From: Metabacillus arenae | GTDB lineage: Bacteria > Bacillota > Bacilli > Bacillales > Bacillaceae | DNA length: 64,000 nucleotides | Direction of reading: 5' to 3' | Assembly (NCBI RefSeq): GCF_014773385.1 | Contig: NZ_JACXAI010000001.1 | Location: 124,001-188,000 of the forward strand | Shown here: positions 46,386-56,361 of the stretch, in pieces | Layout of the letters: every line of letters starts with the position of its first letter | Numbering within the stretch: the first letter of the stretch is position 1 | The notes under the pieces: model-generated | Told to the model about the DNA's origin: nothing | Databases searched by the model: none | What the model saw: only the letters and a program-made list of their open reading frames with translations | Program-made: the position numbers and the translations under genes

Positions 46386-47279
46386 ATGTTTACTAATAAA
46401 AGCGCTTTATTACTATACAATGGCAACGCAGGTCAGAAGGATATTGAAAAAGTAATTGGCATGACAGTACCTCTCCTATCTCAACAAGTTGGAGAATTGG
46501 TCATTAGAGCAACGCAAAATAAAGATGATGCAAGGAAATATTGTTTTCAAAATGGGGAACTATTTGATTTCTTGTTTATTTTAGGCGGAGATGGAACCAT
46601 ACACGAATGCATAAATGGGCTTGCGAAATTGGAAAAGAGACCAGTCATCGGAATTATTCCAGGAGGAACATGTAACGATTTATCAAGGTCACTTGATATC
46701 CCTCAAAATATACGAAAAGCAACAGAAACACTTTTGGAAGGAAGAGTACAGGAAATTGATGCAGCTCGAGTCAATGATCATTTCTTTATCAACTTTTGGG
46801 GAGTTGGCTTGATTGCGGAAACCTCTGCAAATATCGATGAAACAGAAAAGTCGATTTTAGGAAAAATTAGTTATTTTACTAGTGCCATAAGGACTTTACA
46901 AGATATGACCAAATTTTCATTCCATTTGGTCATTGATGATAAAGAACTAATTGATGATGGTGTTATGGTACTTGTATCTAACGGAAGATATATAGGGACA
47001 AACGAACTGCCTTTTTCTTTAAATAGTTTAAGTGACGGCTTACTTGACGTGTTAGTGATTAATGAAGCAAACTTAAAAATGATCAAGGAAATAGTCAATT
47101 TAAAAGACGAACGACAATGGGATAAAATATATTCTGAGATCCAGCGCTACCAAGGAGAAAAAATATCTTTTCATACTGATCCGCCTAGAGAAGTGGATAC
47201 TGATGGAGAAGTTTATTTAAAAACACCGGCTGAAATTAATATACTGAAAAGGCACTTTAAGGTGCTGGTTTCAAATTAA
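46386..47279 (+). CDS. bmrU: Diacylglycerol-kinase-like lipid kinase, BmrU-type
   Basis: The 297-residue protein has the DAGK catalytic domain: LLYNGNAGQKD (residues 7-17), LGGDGTIHECINGL with the GGDGT ATP site (about 69-82), and IPGGTCNDLSRSL. ATG 46386 after GAGGAG gives the length of B. subtilis BmrU; an in-frame start at 46287 lacks a site. In B. subtilis bmrU neighbours the multidrug genes bmr and bmrR next to bkd. Here those genes are absent. Confidence 0.8.
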   Translation: MFTNKSALLLYNGNAGQKDIEKVIGMTVPLLSQQVGELVIRATQNKDDARKYCFQNGELFDFLFILGGDGTIHECINGLAKLEKRPVIGIIPGGTCNDLSRSLDIPQNIRKATETLLEGRVQEIDAARVNDHFFINFWGVGLIAETSANIDETEKSILGKISYFTSAIRTLQDMTKFSFHLVIDDKELIDDGVMVLVSNGRYIGTNELPFSLNSLSDGLLDVLVINEANLKMIKEIVNLKDERQWDKIYSEIQRYQGEKISFHTDPPREVDTDGEVYLKTPAEINILKRHFKVLVSN

Positions 47280-47283
47280 ATAG

Positions 47284-47317
47284 AAAAATGTGCCAGGTTA
47301 GTGATTGGCACATTTTT
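47284..47317 (+). terminator. Bidirectional terminator between bmrU and bkdB
   Basis: AAAAATGTGCCA (47284-47295) pairs with TGGCACATTTTT (47306-47317). The A-run and T-run flanks make it work on both strands, so it also ends the bkd operon. Confidence 0.88.
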
Positions 47318-47445
47318 CAAAACTATTTTCACAAACCTTTTTTCTGCCTAGGGCAAAGTTTGTCACTTTGAGAGTTCAAGTATCTCCCTAAGATGAAACT
47401 AGAATCGATCGGCGCTTTAACCATCTCTTCAAAAAAAGACTTATA

Positions 47446-48732
47446 TTAATAAATTGAAGTATTTTCTTTAGAGGTATTTTCAAGAATTTCCTTTACTCTT
47501 CCTAAGAAACGTCCGCAAATGAGACCGTCGAGTATTCTATGGTCTAATGACATACAAAGGTTTACCATATCCCGAACGGCAATCATGCCATTGATTACAA
47601 CCGGGCGTTTCACAATGGATTCAACTTGCAGAATGGCTGCTTGCGGATAGTTAATAATTCCCATCGATTGAACGGAACCGAACGACCCTGTGTTATTAAC
47701 TGTAAATGTTCCTCCCTGCATATCATCAGACGTTAATTTACCTGCACGTACCTTGCCAGCAAGTTCTGTAATTTCACGAGCAATCCCCTTGATTGTCATT
47801 TCATCTGCATTTTTGATAACGGGCACGAATAGAGCATCATCAGTAGCTACTGCAATTGAAAGATTGATCTCTTTCTTTTGAACGATCTTGTCCCCTGCCC
47901 ACATTGAATTAATTTGCGGATATTCCTTTAAAGCCTGTGCTGCAGCTTTTACGAAAAATGCGAAGAAGGTTAAGTTAAACCCTTCTTTTTGTTTGAATAC
48001 ATTTTTCACACTGTTTCGGTATTCTACTAAATTAGTTACGTCAACCTCCATCATTGTCCAAGCATGCGGCACTTCGTGTTTACTCCGTACCATATTTGCT
48101 GCAATTGCTTTACGGATGCCGCTGACTGGAATTTCAATATCGCCGGCTAAGGCAGGGACATTCGCAGAAGCTTGTTTAAGCTCCTCTGAAGGTTTTGTTT
48201 CTTTTTCCTCGGCGCTTGGTTTCGCCGCAATTGAAGCTGCATCTCCTGTTTTCGAAGCTTTTCCGCTTTCTAAAAGGGTTTGCAGATCCTTGCGTGTAAT
48301 CCGTCCACCTGCTCCTGTTCCGGCTACCTGCTCTAAGTCAATGTCATTTTCTTGAGCAATTCTTAATACAGCCGGTGAATATCGTTTCTTGTTAGAAGTG
48401 TCTTTAGGAGGTTCAGCTGGGGCAGCTTCTTTTGGTTGTTCGTTTACTTCTTCGTCTTTCGGCTCAGCGTCAGATATTCCCCTAGACGCGCCCTCGACTT
48501 CAATTTTGCAAATGACTTCTCCGACTGAGAGCGTGTCACCTTCAACAGCCACAAGCTCTTTGATTATACCTTCATACGAGGATGGGACCTCTGCATTTAC
48601 TTTGTCTGTCATGACTTCAGCGAGAGGATCATATTTATTTACTTTATCGCCAACTTGAACAAGCCATTTACTAATCGTTCCTTCTGTAACACTCTCACCA
48701 AGCTGGGGCATCGCCATTTGTTCGATTGTCAT
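47446..48732 (-). CDS. bkdB: Branched-chain alpha-keto acid dehydrogenase E2 (dihydrolipoyl acyltransferase)
   Basis: The 428-residue protein has one lipoyl domain (MPQLGESVTEG, EVMTDKVNAEVPS with the lipoylated Lys at about 44), an Ala/Pro/Glu-rich linker, an E1/E3-binding domain (SPAVLRIAQENDIDLEQVAG, about 117-136) and the catalytic domain ending in SLDHRILDGLICGRF, with the His/Asp catalytic motif. It is the last gene of the ptb-bcd-buk-lpdV-bkdAA-bkdAB-bkdB operon. Confidence 0.96.
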   Translation of the reverse strand: MTIEQMAMPQLGESVTEGTISKWLVQVGDKVNKYDPLAEVMTDKVNAEVPSSYEGIIKELVAVEGDTLSVGEVICKIEVEGASRGISDAEPKDEEVNEQPKEAAPAEPPKDTSNKKRYSPAVLRIAQENDIDLEQVAGTGAGGRITRKDLQTLLESGKASKTGDAASIAAKPSAEEKETKPSEELKQASANVPALAGDIEIPVSGIRKAIAANMVRSKHEVPHAWTMMEVDVTNLVEYRNSVKNVFKQKEGFNLTFFAFFVKAAAQALKEYPQINSMWAGDKIVQKKEINLSIAVATDDALFVPVIKNADEMTIKGIAREITELAGKVRAGKLTSDDMQGGTFTVNNTGSFGSVQSMGIINYPQAAILQVESIVKRPVVINGMIAVRDMVNLCMSLDHRILDGLICGRFLGRVKEILENTSKENTSIY

Positions 48733-48761
48733 TTTAAGTACCTCCTCTTTCCATAGCCGCT

Positions 48762-49745
48762 TTAAAACTCGGCTAATTTTCTCATCGCTTCTTCGACTTT
48801 GTCAGGGTTGATCATAAAATATTTTTCCATAGTCGGTGCATAAGGCATTGCTGGGACATCCGGGCCAGCTAAACGCATGATTGGAGCATCAAGATCAAAA
48901 AGACAATTTTCCGCAATGATGGCAGAGACTTCACTCATAATACTGCCTTCTTTGTTATCTTCCGTTAGAAGCAAAACCTTACCCGTTTTTGAGGCTGCTT
49001 CTATAATCGAATCTTTATCGAGCGGATAGACTGTACGCAAATCTAAAATATGAACAGAAACCCCATCTTTCGCAAGTCGTTCTGCAGCCTGCAAAGCAAA
49101 ATGAACACATAAACCATATGTAATAACCGTTAAATCTTCTCCCTCTCGTTTAACGTCCGCTTTTCCGATCGGCAGTACATAATCATCCTCCGGCACTTCC
49201 CCTTTGATTAGCCGGTATGCACGTTTATGCTCAAAAAACAATACTGGGTCCTCATCACGTATGGCAGCCTTTAATAATCCTTTTACATCATATGGTGTGG
49301 AAGGCATGACAATTTTCAAGCCAGGCTGATTGGCAAATATGGCTTCAACTGATTGTGAATGATATAAGGCACCATGAACCCCGCCGCCATAAGGTGCGCG
49401 AATTACCATCGGACAGCCCCAGTCATTATTTGAACGATATCGTATTTTAGCTGCTTCTGAGATAATTTGGTTGACAGCAGGCATAATGAAATCTGCAAAT
49501 TGCATTTCAGCAATCGGCCTCATCCCGTACATTGCTGCCCCAATACCAACTCCTGCAATTGCCGATTCTGCAAGCGGGGTATCAAGAACTCGATCTTCAC
49601 CAAATTGATCATATAAACCTGCAGTTGCTTTAAATACTCCACCTTTACGGCCAACATCTTCTCCTAATACAAAAACACGTTCATCACGTTCCATTTCCTC
49701 ACGAATGGCCAATGTGACGGCATCAATATATGAAATAACTGGCAT
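48762..49745 (-). CDS. bkdAB: Branched-chain alpha-keto acid dehydrogenase E1 beta subunit
   Basis: The 327-residue protein shows LGEDVGRKGGVFKAT (about residues 25-39), ESAIAGVGIGAAMYGMRPIAEMQF and RAPYGGGVHGALYHSQS, all typical of E1 beta. ATG 49745 after AAGGGGG gives the B. subtilis length; the in-frame start at 49775 lies in the bkdAA 3' end. It forms the E1 heterotetramer with BkdAA. Confidence 0.95.
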   Translation of the reverse strand: MPVISYIDAVTLAIREEMERDERVFVLGEDVGRKGGVFKATAGLYDQFGEDRVLDTPLAESAIAGVGIGAAMYGMRPIAEMQFADFIMPAVNQIISEAAKIRYRSNNDWGCPMVIRAPYGGGVHGALYHSQSVEAIFANQPGLKIVMPSTPYDVKGLLKAAIRDEDPVLFFEHKRAYRLIKGEVPEDDYVLPIGKADVKREGEDLTVITYGLCVHFALQAAERLAKDGVSVHILDLRTVYPLDKDSIIEAASKTGKVLLLTEDNKEGSIMSEVSAIIAENCLFDLDAPIMRLAGPDVPAMPYAPTMEKYFMINPDKVEEAMRKLAEF

Positions 49746-49758
49746 TTGTTTTTCCCCC

Positions 49759-50751
49759 TTACTCGGCATATACATATTTCAGAGCTGACTCTGGTTCTGC
49801 ATATTGAGCACTTTCTGCATAATCAGTCGCTTCATTGACTATGTTCATTATTTTATCAAGGATTTCTTTTTCTTTCTCCTCTGTCAATACGCCTGTTTCT
49901 TTTAAATAAGCTGAGAACTTTGTAATTGGGTCATTCTTTTTCGCTTCAGCAACTTCCTCTCGCCCACGGTAGCTGCGATCATCATCATCACTTGAATGAG
50001 GAGTTAAGCGATAGGAGATCGTTTCGATCAATGTAGGACCTTCCCCTTTGCGTCCGCGATCAGCCGCTTCCTTTACTGCTTTATATACTTCAAGCGGATC
50101 GTTTCCATCTACCGTTATACCATGCATGCCATATCCAATTGCACGATCAGATACTTTTTCACAGGCAACCTGTTTTTCATAAGGGACAGAAATTGCATAT
50201 TTATTGTTTTCACACATAAAGATAACAGGGAGTTTATGTACTCCTGCAAAGTTTGCTCCTTCATGAAAGTCCCCCTGGTTAGAAGAACCCTCACCGAATG
50301 ATACAAAGGTTATAATATCTTTCTTTTCCATTTTCCCTGCAAGTGCGATGCCTACAGCATGTGGAACCTGAGTAGTTACTGGAGAGGAACCTGTAACAAT
50401 TCGATTTTTCTTTTGCCCAAAGTGACCTGGCATTTGCCTGCCTCCTGAATTTGGATCTTCTGCTTTGGCAAAGCCAGATAACATTAATTCTTTTGCAGTC
50501 ATTCCAAAAGTTAGAACAACTCCAATATCTCGGTAGTATGGTAAAACATAGTCGCTTTGACGATCTAGAGCATAAGCTGCACCAACTTGGGCCGCTTCTT
50601 GTCCCTGACAAGAAATAACAAATGGAATTTTACCAGAACGGTTCAACAACCACATCCGCTCGTCAATTTTTCTAGCCATGAGCATTGTTTTATATATTTC
50701 TAAAACATCTTGATCAGTTAACCCTAATGATTCATGACGCTTTTCAGCCAT
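49759..50751 (-). CDS. bkdAA: Branched-chain alpha-keto acid dehydrogenase E1 alpha subunit
   Basis: The 330-residue TPP-binding subunit shows GEGSSNQGDFHEGANFAG followed by LPVIFMCENN (the GDG-to-N thiamine diphosphate motif) and YRLTPHSSDDDD with the phosphorylation-loop-like serines. The ribosome site is AGGAGG upstream of ATG 50751. A repeat B copy (50767-50929) separates it from lpdV, so transcription must read through it. Confidence 0.95.
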   Translation of the reverse strand: MAEKRHESLGLTDQDVLEIYKTMLMARKIDERMWLLNRSGKIPFVISCQGQEAAQVGAAYALDRQSDYVLPYYRDIGVVLTFGMTAKELMLSGFAKAEDPNSGGRQMPGHFGQKKNRIVTGSSPVTTQVPHAVGIALAGKMEKKDIITFVSFGEGSSNQGDFHEGANFAGVHKLPVIFMCENNKYAISVPYEKQVACEKVSDRAIGYGMHGITVDGNDPLEVYKAVKEAADRGRKGEGPTLIETISYRLTPHSSDDDDRSYRGREEVAEAKKNDPITKFSAYLKETGVLTEEKEKEILDKIMNIVNEATDYAESAQYAEPESALKYVYAE

Positions 50752-50766
50752 TTTTTATACCTCCTA

Positions 50767-50929
50767 TAAAGTGAAACTTCCATCAGAGAGCTTCTGATGG
50801 TTTGCTTGAGACCCACAAGAATGTGGGTCACACAGACGTTGCCACAGTAAGTGGCGTTCTGTCTGTGTTCCTTTTTCCGGACTCTTACGTGCAGTTTGTT
50901 GGCTTACTGTCCGTTAGAAGTGGGATATG
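50767..50929 (+). repeat. Dispersed repeat family B, copy inside the bkd operon
   Basis: It shows AAAGTGAAACTTCCATCAG, GACCCACAAGAATGTGGGTC (an inverted repeat), CACAGACGTTGCCACAG, GTCTGTGTTCCTTTTTCCGG and CCGTTAGAAGTGGGATA, very like the copy at 17563. It occupies the 345-bp gap between lpdV and bkdAA and lies opposite to the direction of operon transcription. No gene lies in 50930-51096. Confidence 0.78.
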
Positions 50930-51096
50930 TAAGAAGGACTTGTCCTCTTTTCAATTGGCTCATTTCTAAAAGATTATCGCTTCTGCTTAGAATAGACGTT
51001 GATATAAGCAAGTAATTATTTGTAATTGCACTCGTCTCCCCTTTAACCACTCATTTTGGAAGATAAACCTAAACGCCTATCTAATTAGTTAAAAAA

Positions 51097-52518
51097 CTAT
51101 GAATGAATTGCTTTACCATCTACTGCAAGCGCCGCCTCACCAATTGCTTCTGATAAAGTAGGATGAGGGTGAATGGTATGAGCCACTTCCCATGGAGTAG
51201 CATCGAGTACTCTTGCAAGACCTGCTTCAGAAATCATATCTGTGACGTGAGGCCCTATCATATGTACGCCCAATAAATCTTCAGAATCTTCATCCACTAC
51301 AAGCTTGACAAATCCATCTGATTCTCCAAACACTAAAGCTTTTCCAATTGCTCGAAAAGAGAATTTTCCTATTTTCACATTCCGGCCTTGATCCTTTGCT
51401 TCTGCTTCTGTATAGCCAACACTAGCAACTTCTGGTGTACTATAAACACATTTAGACACGAGTGAGTAGTCAATTGGACTGGGATTTTCATTTGTCATAT
51501 GTTCAACCGCTGTAATTCCCTCGTGGGATGCTACATGTGCAAGCTGCAGCCCGCCAATGACATCCCCGATCGCATAGATGTGAGATTCTTTCGTTTGAAA
51601 ATATTCATTTGTCAAAATATACCCATTTTCAACTCGTATATCAGTGTTCTCTAAACCGATGCCTTCGACATTTGCTTGTCTGCCAACAGAAACAAGCAGC
51701 TTTTCAGCTTTAAATTGTTTTTGCTCACCTTTGTGTTCCGCATTAATTACCACATCATTATCTTTTTGAATCGTGTCGGGAAGCACTTTCGCTCCAGTTA
51801 CAACATTGACACCTTTCTTTGTTAATAAACGCTGCATCTCTTTTGAGATATCCTCATCTTCTGTTGGTAAAATCCTTTCAGCAAATTCAAGCACTGTTAC
51901 GTCTACCTCAAAATCTGAGAGCATAGAGGCCCATTCAATTCCAATAACACCTCCGCCTACTATTATAATTGATGCCGGCAAGCTTTCTAATTGAAGAGCC
52001 TCATCAGAGGACAGCACCTTTTCTCCATCAATATCGAGCCCAGGTAATGATCTTGGCCGAGAGCCTGTAGCAACAATAACATTTTTAGGAATTAGCATTT
52101 CATTTTCTTCACCATTATTCATCTCAACAGAAACAGTTCCAGGCATCGGAGAAAAGATTGATGGTCCAAGAATTCTTCCAATTCCTTCAAATACATCAAT
52201 TTTCCCTTGCTTCATTAAATGTTGGACACCTTTATGAAGCTGGTCTACAATTCCTTGCTTCCTCTCTTGAACTTTTAGAAAATTCAATTCTACACCAGAA
52301 GTTGTTACACCAAACTCCTCTGATCTTTTCGTAGTTGCAAAAACTTCTGCACTGCGAAGCAATGCTTTACTTGGGATACACCCTTTGTGAAGGCATGTGC
52401 CTCCTAATTTTCCTTTTTCAACTACTGCAACCTTTAATCCTAATTGAGAAGCACGGATTGCGGCAACATAACCGCCTGTACCGCCGCCAAGGATGACGAG
52501 ATCATATTCTGTAGCCAT
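51097..52518 (-). CDS. lpdV: Dihydrolipoyl dehydrogenase E3 of the Bkd complex
   Basis: The 473-residue flavoprotein has the FAD loop ILGGGTGGYVAA (residues 9-20), the redox disulfide GGTCLHKGCIPSKALL (about 39-54), the NAD loop IIVGGGVIGIEWASM, GRQANVEG, and the C-terminal catalytic HTIHPHPTLSEA. It reoxidises the E2 lipoyl group. It lies 16 bp after buk. Confidence 0.95.
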   Translation of the reverse strand: MATEYDLVILGGGTGGYVAAIRASQLGLKVAVVEKGKLGGTCLHKGCIPSKALLRSAEVFATTKRSEEFGVTTSGVELNFLKVQERKQGIVDQLHKGVQHLMKQGKIDVFEGIGRILGPSIFSPMPGTVSVEMNNGEENEMLIPKNVIVATGSRPRSLPGLDIDGEKVLSSDEALQLESLPASIIIVGGGVIGIEWASMLSDFEVDVTVLEFAERILPTEDEDISKEMQRLLTKKGVNVVTGAKVLPDTIQKDNDVVINAEHKGEQKQFKAEKLLVSVGRQANVEGIGLENTDIRVENGYILTNEYFQTKESHIYAIGDVIGGLQLAHVASHEGITAVEHMTNENPSPIDYSLVSKCVYSTPEVASVGYTEAEAKDQGRNVKIGKFSFRAIGKALVFGESDGFVKLVVDEDSEDLLGVHMIGPHVTDMISEAGLARVLDATPWEVAHTIHPHPTLSEAIGEAALAVDGKAIHS

Positions 52519-52534
52519 GGCTTCTAGCTCCTTT

Positions 52535-53644
52535 CTAGTTGAACACTTTTAGTTGTATTTGGTTGTTCGGATATACTTTTGCCTTTTCCTCATTGGTAAG
52601 TACACGCAGGGCCCCTTCTGCAAGAGCCTGAAGCTCGTTTTCTCCTGGATACACAATAATATCAGCGATCCAGTCGATATAAGAAGAAATATCTTGAATA
52701 AAACCTTTTCCGTAAGCAAGTCCGCCAGTTAACACAATTGCATCTACTTTCCCTTTTAAAACACAGCTTGCAGCTCCAATTTCTTTTCCAATTTGATAGG
52801 CCATCGCTTTATAAACAATTTCTGCTTTTTCATCATCGTTAGCGATCATTTTTTCTACTTTTACCGCATCATTTGTACCAAGATAACCAACGAGACCCCC
52901 TTGTCCCACAAGCATCTTCATAACCTCTTCACGGAAAAATTCACCTGAAAAGCACATTGCCACTAAATCACCGGCAGGTACAGTACCAGCACGCTCTGGA
53001 CTAAATGGACCATCACCGTGCAATCCATTGTTCACATCAACAACCTTCCCTTTTTGATGGACTCCTACTGTTATACCGCCGCCCATGTGAGTCACAATTA
53101 GATTTAGTTCTTCATATTTTTTGTTGTACTTCTCAGCAACCTTTCTTGCCACTGCTTTTTGGTTTAATGCATGAAAAATACTTTTTCTTTCAATTGAAGG
53201 GAGGCCTGATATTTTTGCAATCGGGGCCATTTCATCGACTACAACAGGGTCAACGATATAGGCTGGAATGTTTAATCCCTTGGCAATTTCATAGGCAATA
53301 ATCCCCCCCAAATTAGATGCATGCTGTCCGGCAAACCCTCTACGTAAGTCATTAAGCATCATTTTATTAACCTCGTAAGTACCTCCTTCTATAGGACGCA
53401 GCAATCCTCCACGTCCGCAAACAGCACTTAGCCTTGAAATGTTAATACCCTCACGATCAAGGGTTTCGAGGATCGCTTGCTTACGAAATTCATATTGGTC
53501 AATAATACTAGTATATTGCTCAAGCTTTTCTATGTCATGACGGAGGGTTTTTTCAAAAATAACCCGATCGTGGTCAAATACTCCAATTTTTGTTGAGGTT
53601 GAGCCTGGATTGATGACTAATATTCGATGTTCATTCTCTATCAA
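52535..53644 (-). CDS. buk: Butyrate kinase
   Basis: The 369-residue ASKHA-fold kinase has [14 protein letters not shown] (residues 10-23), [26 protein letters not shown] (about 185-200) and a late [11 protein letters not shown]. It phosphorylates or dephosphorylates butyrate and branched acids, coupling acyl-phosphate made by Ptb to ATP. It lies between bcd and lpdV, with a group of family C repeats upstream (53664-53970). Confidence 0.94.
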   Translation of the reverse strand: MIENEHRILVINPGSTSTKIGVFDHDRVIFEKTLRHDIEKLEQYTSIIDQYEFRKQAILETLDREGINISRLSAVCGRGGLLRPIEGGTYEVNKMMLNDLRRGFAGQHASNLGGIIAYEIAKGLNIPAYIVDPVVVDEMAPIAKISGLPSIERKSIFHALNQKAVARKVAEKYNKKYEELNLIVTHMGGGITVGVHQKGKVVDVNNGLHGDGPFSPERAGTVPAGDLVAMCFSGEFFREEVMKMLVGQGGLVGYLGTNDAVKVEKMIANDDEKAEIVYKAMAYQIGKEIGAASCVLKGKVDAIVLTGGLAYGKGFIQDISSYIDWIADIIVYPGENELQALAEGALRVLTNEEKAKVYPNNQIQLKVFN

Positions 53645-53663
53645 TGTCTATACCTCCATTTTA

Positions 53664-53970
53664 GAAGTGAGAGGTCAGAGGTGGGTTTGGATGAAATCGG
53701 CGAAAGAGCTGATTTCTTTTTATCATTAGCCACTTCTACCCTTTTTCCTTTGGTGAACTTAGACAGTTGAATGTATGGCAATCGGTAGTTCGCCGATTGC
53801 TTCTACTCCTACCTCCCACTTCTCACCTCCAGAAGTCAGAGGCGGGACTGGTTGAAATCAGCGAAAGAGCTGATTTTTTTATAATTAATCACTAATCCCC
53901 TTTTTCCCTTTGGTGAACTTAAACATTTGAACGTGAGGATTGGATGAAATCGGCGACAGAGGCGATTTCC
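53664..53970 (+). repeat. Cluster of three repeat family C hairpins
   Basis: Hairpins GAAATCGGC with GCTGATTTC (53693-53716), AAATCAGC with GCTGATTT (53855-53876) and GAAATCG with CGATTTC (53945-53968) each follow a GAAGTGAGAGGTCAGAGG-like lead or its remnant. TTTGGTGAACTTAGACAGTTGAA near 53749 and its twin near 53909 show a tandem duplication of about 160 bp. The T-runs lie on the plus strand, so the hairpins should not terminate the minus-strand bkd operon they interrupt. The 53645-54077 gap contains no gene. Confidence 0.7.
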
Positions 53971-54077
53971 TATTCAAATCAACACCTTATCCAATTTAGC
54001 GTTTTTCTTCCCAATTGAAAAAGGAAAAAGCGGAGAGAAAAGATTATCCGCTGCCCTCTACACTATTAAACCAATTT

Positions 54078-55172
54078 TTAGCGACGGCTTAAAATATGGT
54101 GGCCATTTTGCAAAAATTGACTTCTTGAATTACGTATTCTTTCAATTCTTTCTTCCGCTAAACGATCTGCTGCTTTGTAAGTTGGTATATTATCACGTTT
54201 TGCGATTTCAATGACTTTAGCAATATTATCGTATATTCCGTCGACTTTTTTCATTGCACGGTCACTGTTGTATCCTTGTAATTCGTCTGCAACATTGATG
54301 ACTCCACCAGCGTTGATGACATAATCCGGAGCATAGACAATGCCCATTTCATGAATGGTATCACCATGCCGAATATCTTTTAATTGGTTATTTGCTGCAC
54401 CAGCAATGACTTTTGCTTTTAATTGTGTGATTGTTTCGTCATTGATCGTTGCACCAAGAGCACATGGAGCATAAATATCGCAGCTCACACTGTAGATTTC
54501 GTTTGGATCGACAGCCTTTGCCCGGAAATCTTCTACTGCACGTTGAACCGCTTCCTTGTTAATATCTGTTACAATTAATGAAGCTCCCTCTTCGTGTAAA
54601 TATTTGCACAAGTTGTAAGCTACATTTCCAACGCCTTGAACCGCAATGACCTTCCCTTCTAATGAATCTGTACCAAATGCTTCTTTAGCAGCAGCCTTCA
54701 TTCCCTTATATACTCCGTAAGCTGTCACCGGCGACGGATTTCCAGATGAACCAAACGCAGGTGAAATACCTGTTACAAAGTTTGTCTCTTCATGAATAAG
54801 GTCCATATCCGCAACAGTTGTACCAACATCCTCCGCAGTAATATAGCGGCCATTCAACCCTTGGATATAGCGGCCTAATGCTCTGAACATTTCCTCATTT
54901 TTATCCTTGCGAGGATCACCAATAATAACGGTTTTTCCACCGCCTAAATTCAATCCTGCTGCAGCATTCTTATAAGTCATTCCTCTTGATAATCGAAGGG
55001 CATCTTCAATGGCTGCCTCTTCAGAATCATAAGTCCACATCCGTGTACCACCCAATGCAGGTCCAAGAGTTGTATCATGAATTGCGATAATTGCTTTTAA
55101 TCCAGATTGTTTATCTTGACAGAAGACCAATTGCTCATAATCATATTGCTCCATATAGTTGAAAATTTCCAT
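54078..55172 (-). CDS. bcd: Leucine (branched-chain amino acid) dehydrogenase
   Basis: The 364-residue Glu/Leu/Phe/Val dehydrogenase deaminates Leu, Val and Ile to keto acids. It has [18 protein letters not shown], the catalytic-lysine region [35 protein letters not shown] (here [15 protein letters not shown] loop), and [11 protein letters not shown] 55172 follows GGAGG. About 170 bp of non-coding sequence separate it from ptb upstream. Confidence 0.95.
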   Translation of the reverse strand: MEIFNYMEQYDYEQLVFCQDKQSGLKAIIAIHDTTLGPALGGTRMWTYDSEEAAIEDALRLSRGMTYKNAAAGLNLGGGKTVIIGDPRKDKNEEMFRALGRYIQGLNGRYITAEDVGTTVADMDLIHEETNFVTGISPAFGSSGNPSPVTAYGVYKGMKAAAKEAFGTDSLEGKVIAVQGVGNVAYNLCKYLHEEGASLIVTDINKEAVQRAVEDFRAKAVDPNEIYSVSCDIYAPCALGATINDETITQLKAKVIAGAANNQLKDIRHGDTIHEMGIVYAPDYVINAGGVINVADELQGYNSDRAMKKVDGIYDNIAKVIEIAKRDNIPTYKAADRLAEERIERIRNSRSQFLQNGHHILSRR

Positions 55173-55345
55173 GTGAAATCCTCCTTGAATGTTTAAGATC
55201 TAGCAAATTAAGATGCTATCTTACATCTTGTTGCAATTTCCGAGAATCAAGTATCTCTTGATGTTAGACTTGCAGAAATTCGCTATGTACCGATTGAAAA
55301 AGCAACGATCTCTTGCAAAGGACCTTATTTTAATTAAATTTCTCG

Positions 55346-56245
55346 TTAATGATTGGTGGAAGAACAAATCGCCAATGCGATGGAATATAACTTGCTTTCA
55401 GCAGAATCTGATCTGCTTGTTAGAACAATCGGCGCTTTTGCACCAGCTATAACAGCACCTACCTTCGCATCCGCGAAATAAATAAATGATTTGTAAAGTA
55501 CATTTCCTGCTTCTATTGATGGAACTAATAAAATATCGGCTTGTCCTGCTACATCACTTTTGATCCCTTTATGCTCAGCCGCGAGTGAAGATACAGCGTT
55601 GTCTAAAGCCAAAGGACCGTCTACTATGCAGTTTTTTATTTGACCCCGCTTATTCATCTGCGTAAGGGCAGCTGCATCTAACGTAGCTTGCATTGCAGGA
55701 TTAATGACTTCTACAGCCGCAAGCGGTGCTACTTTTGGTTCAGTTATACCAATGGATTTAGCAATTCGCACAGTATTTTCAATAATTTGTACTTTTTGCT
55801 GCAAATCAGGTGCGATATTCATTGCAGCATCGGTAACAAAGAGTAATTGTTCAAATCCATTTACCTCAAAAGCAGCAGCATGTGACAAAACCTTTTCAGT
55901 TCTAAGTCCAAACTCTTTATTTAACACGGCTTTTAAAATAACAGATGTTGAAATGTTTCCTTTCATCAAAACATCTGCCTCATGCTGGCGAACTGCTTTA
56001 ACTGCAATTTCACAAGCTTGCTCCTTTGATCTTGCATGAATTAGAGTAATGTGATCTTGAGGTATGTTCTTCTCTTTTACCATAAAATCAACTTGTTCTT
56101 TATCACCTATAAGAATAAACTGTGCTAAATTATTCTCTACCGCCATTTTGACAGCTTCAAGAACTTCTTCATCCTCCGCTGAAGCAACTGCAACCTTTTT
56201 ACCTTCTAGCTGAGCAGCTCTTGTGATGAGATCTTTCAATTTCAT
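55346..56245 (-). CDS. ptb: Phosphate butyryltransferase
   Basis: The 299-residue enzyme exchanges CoA and phosphate on butyryl- and branched acyl-CoAs. It shows VAVASAEDEEVLEAV, VLMKGNISTSVILKAVL (about residues 83-99), DAAMNIAPDL and a late LVPSIEAGNVLYK. ATG 56245 follows GGGGGGAG; the longer in-frame start at 56368 would lie upstream of the sigma-54 promoter and is rejected. It is the first gene of the bkd operon. Confidence 0.95.
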   Translation of the reverse strand: MKLKDLITRAAQLEGKKVAVASAEDEEVLEAVKMAVENNLAQFILIGDKEQVDFMVKEKNIPQDHITLIHARSKEQACEIAVKAVRQHEADVLMKGNISTSVILKAVLNKEFGLRTEKVLSHAAAFEVNGFEQLLFVTDAAMNIAPDLQQKVQIIENTVRIAKSIGITEPKVAPLAAVEVINPAMQATLDAAALTQMNKRGQIKNCIVDGPLALDNAVSSLAAEHKGIKSDVAGQADILLVPSIEAGNVLYKSFIYFADAKVGAVIAGAKAPIVLTSRSDSAESKLYSIALAICSSTNH

Positions 56246-56285
56246 TTTGTTTAACTCCCCCCATTTGCTGCACCTACTAGTAATA

Positions 56286-56303
56286 AAGCAAGAACTGTGC
56301 CAA
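56286..56303 (-). promoter_or_regulatory. Sigma-54 (SigL) promoter of the ptb-bkd operon
   Basis: On the minus strand TTGGCAC and TTGCTTT are arranged as TTGGCACAGTTCTTGCTTT, which keeps the invariant GG of the -24 and GC of the -12 element with correct spacing. It lies about 40 bp upstream of the ptb start and directly downstream of bkdR, a sigma-54 activator. Confidence 0.88.
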
Positions 56304-56361
56304 CACAAAATGGTTATAAAAGCTTTAATGATTGAAACGCAATATGCATTCTTTTGCAATT

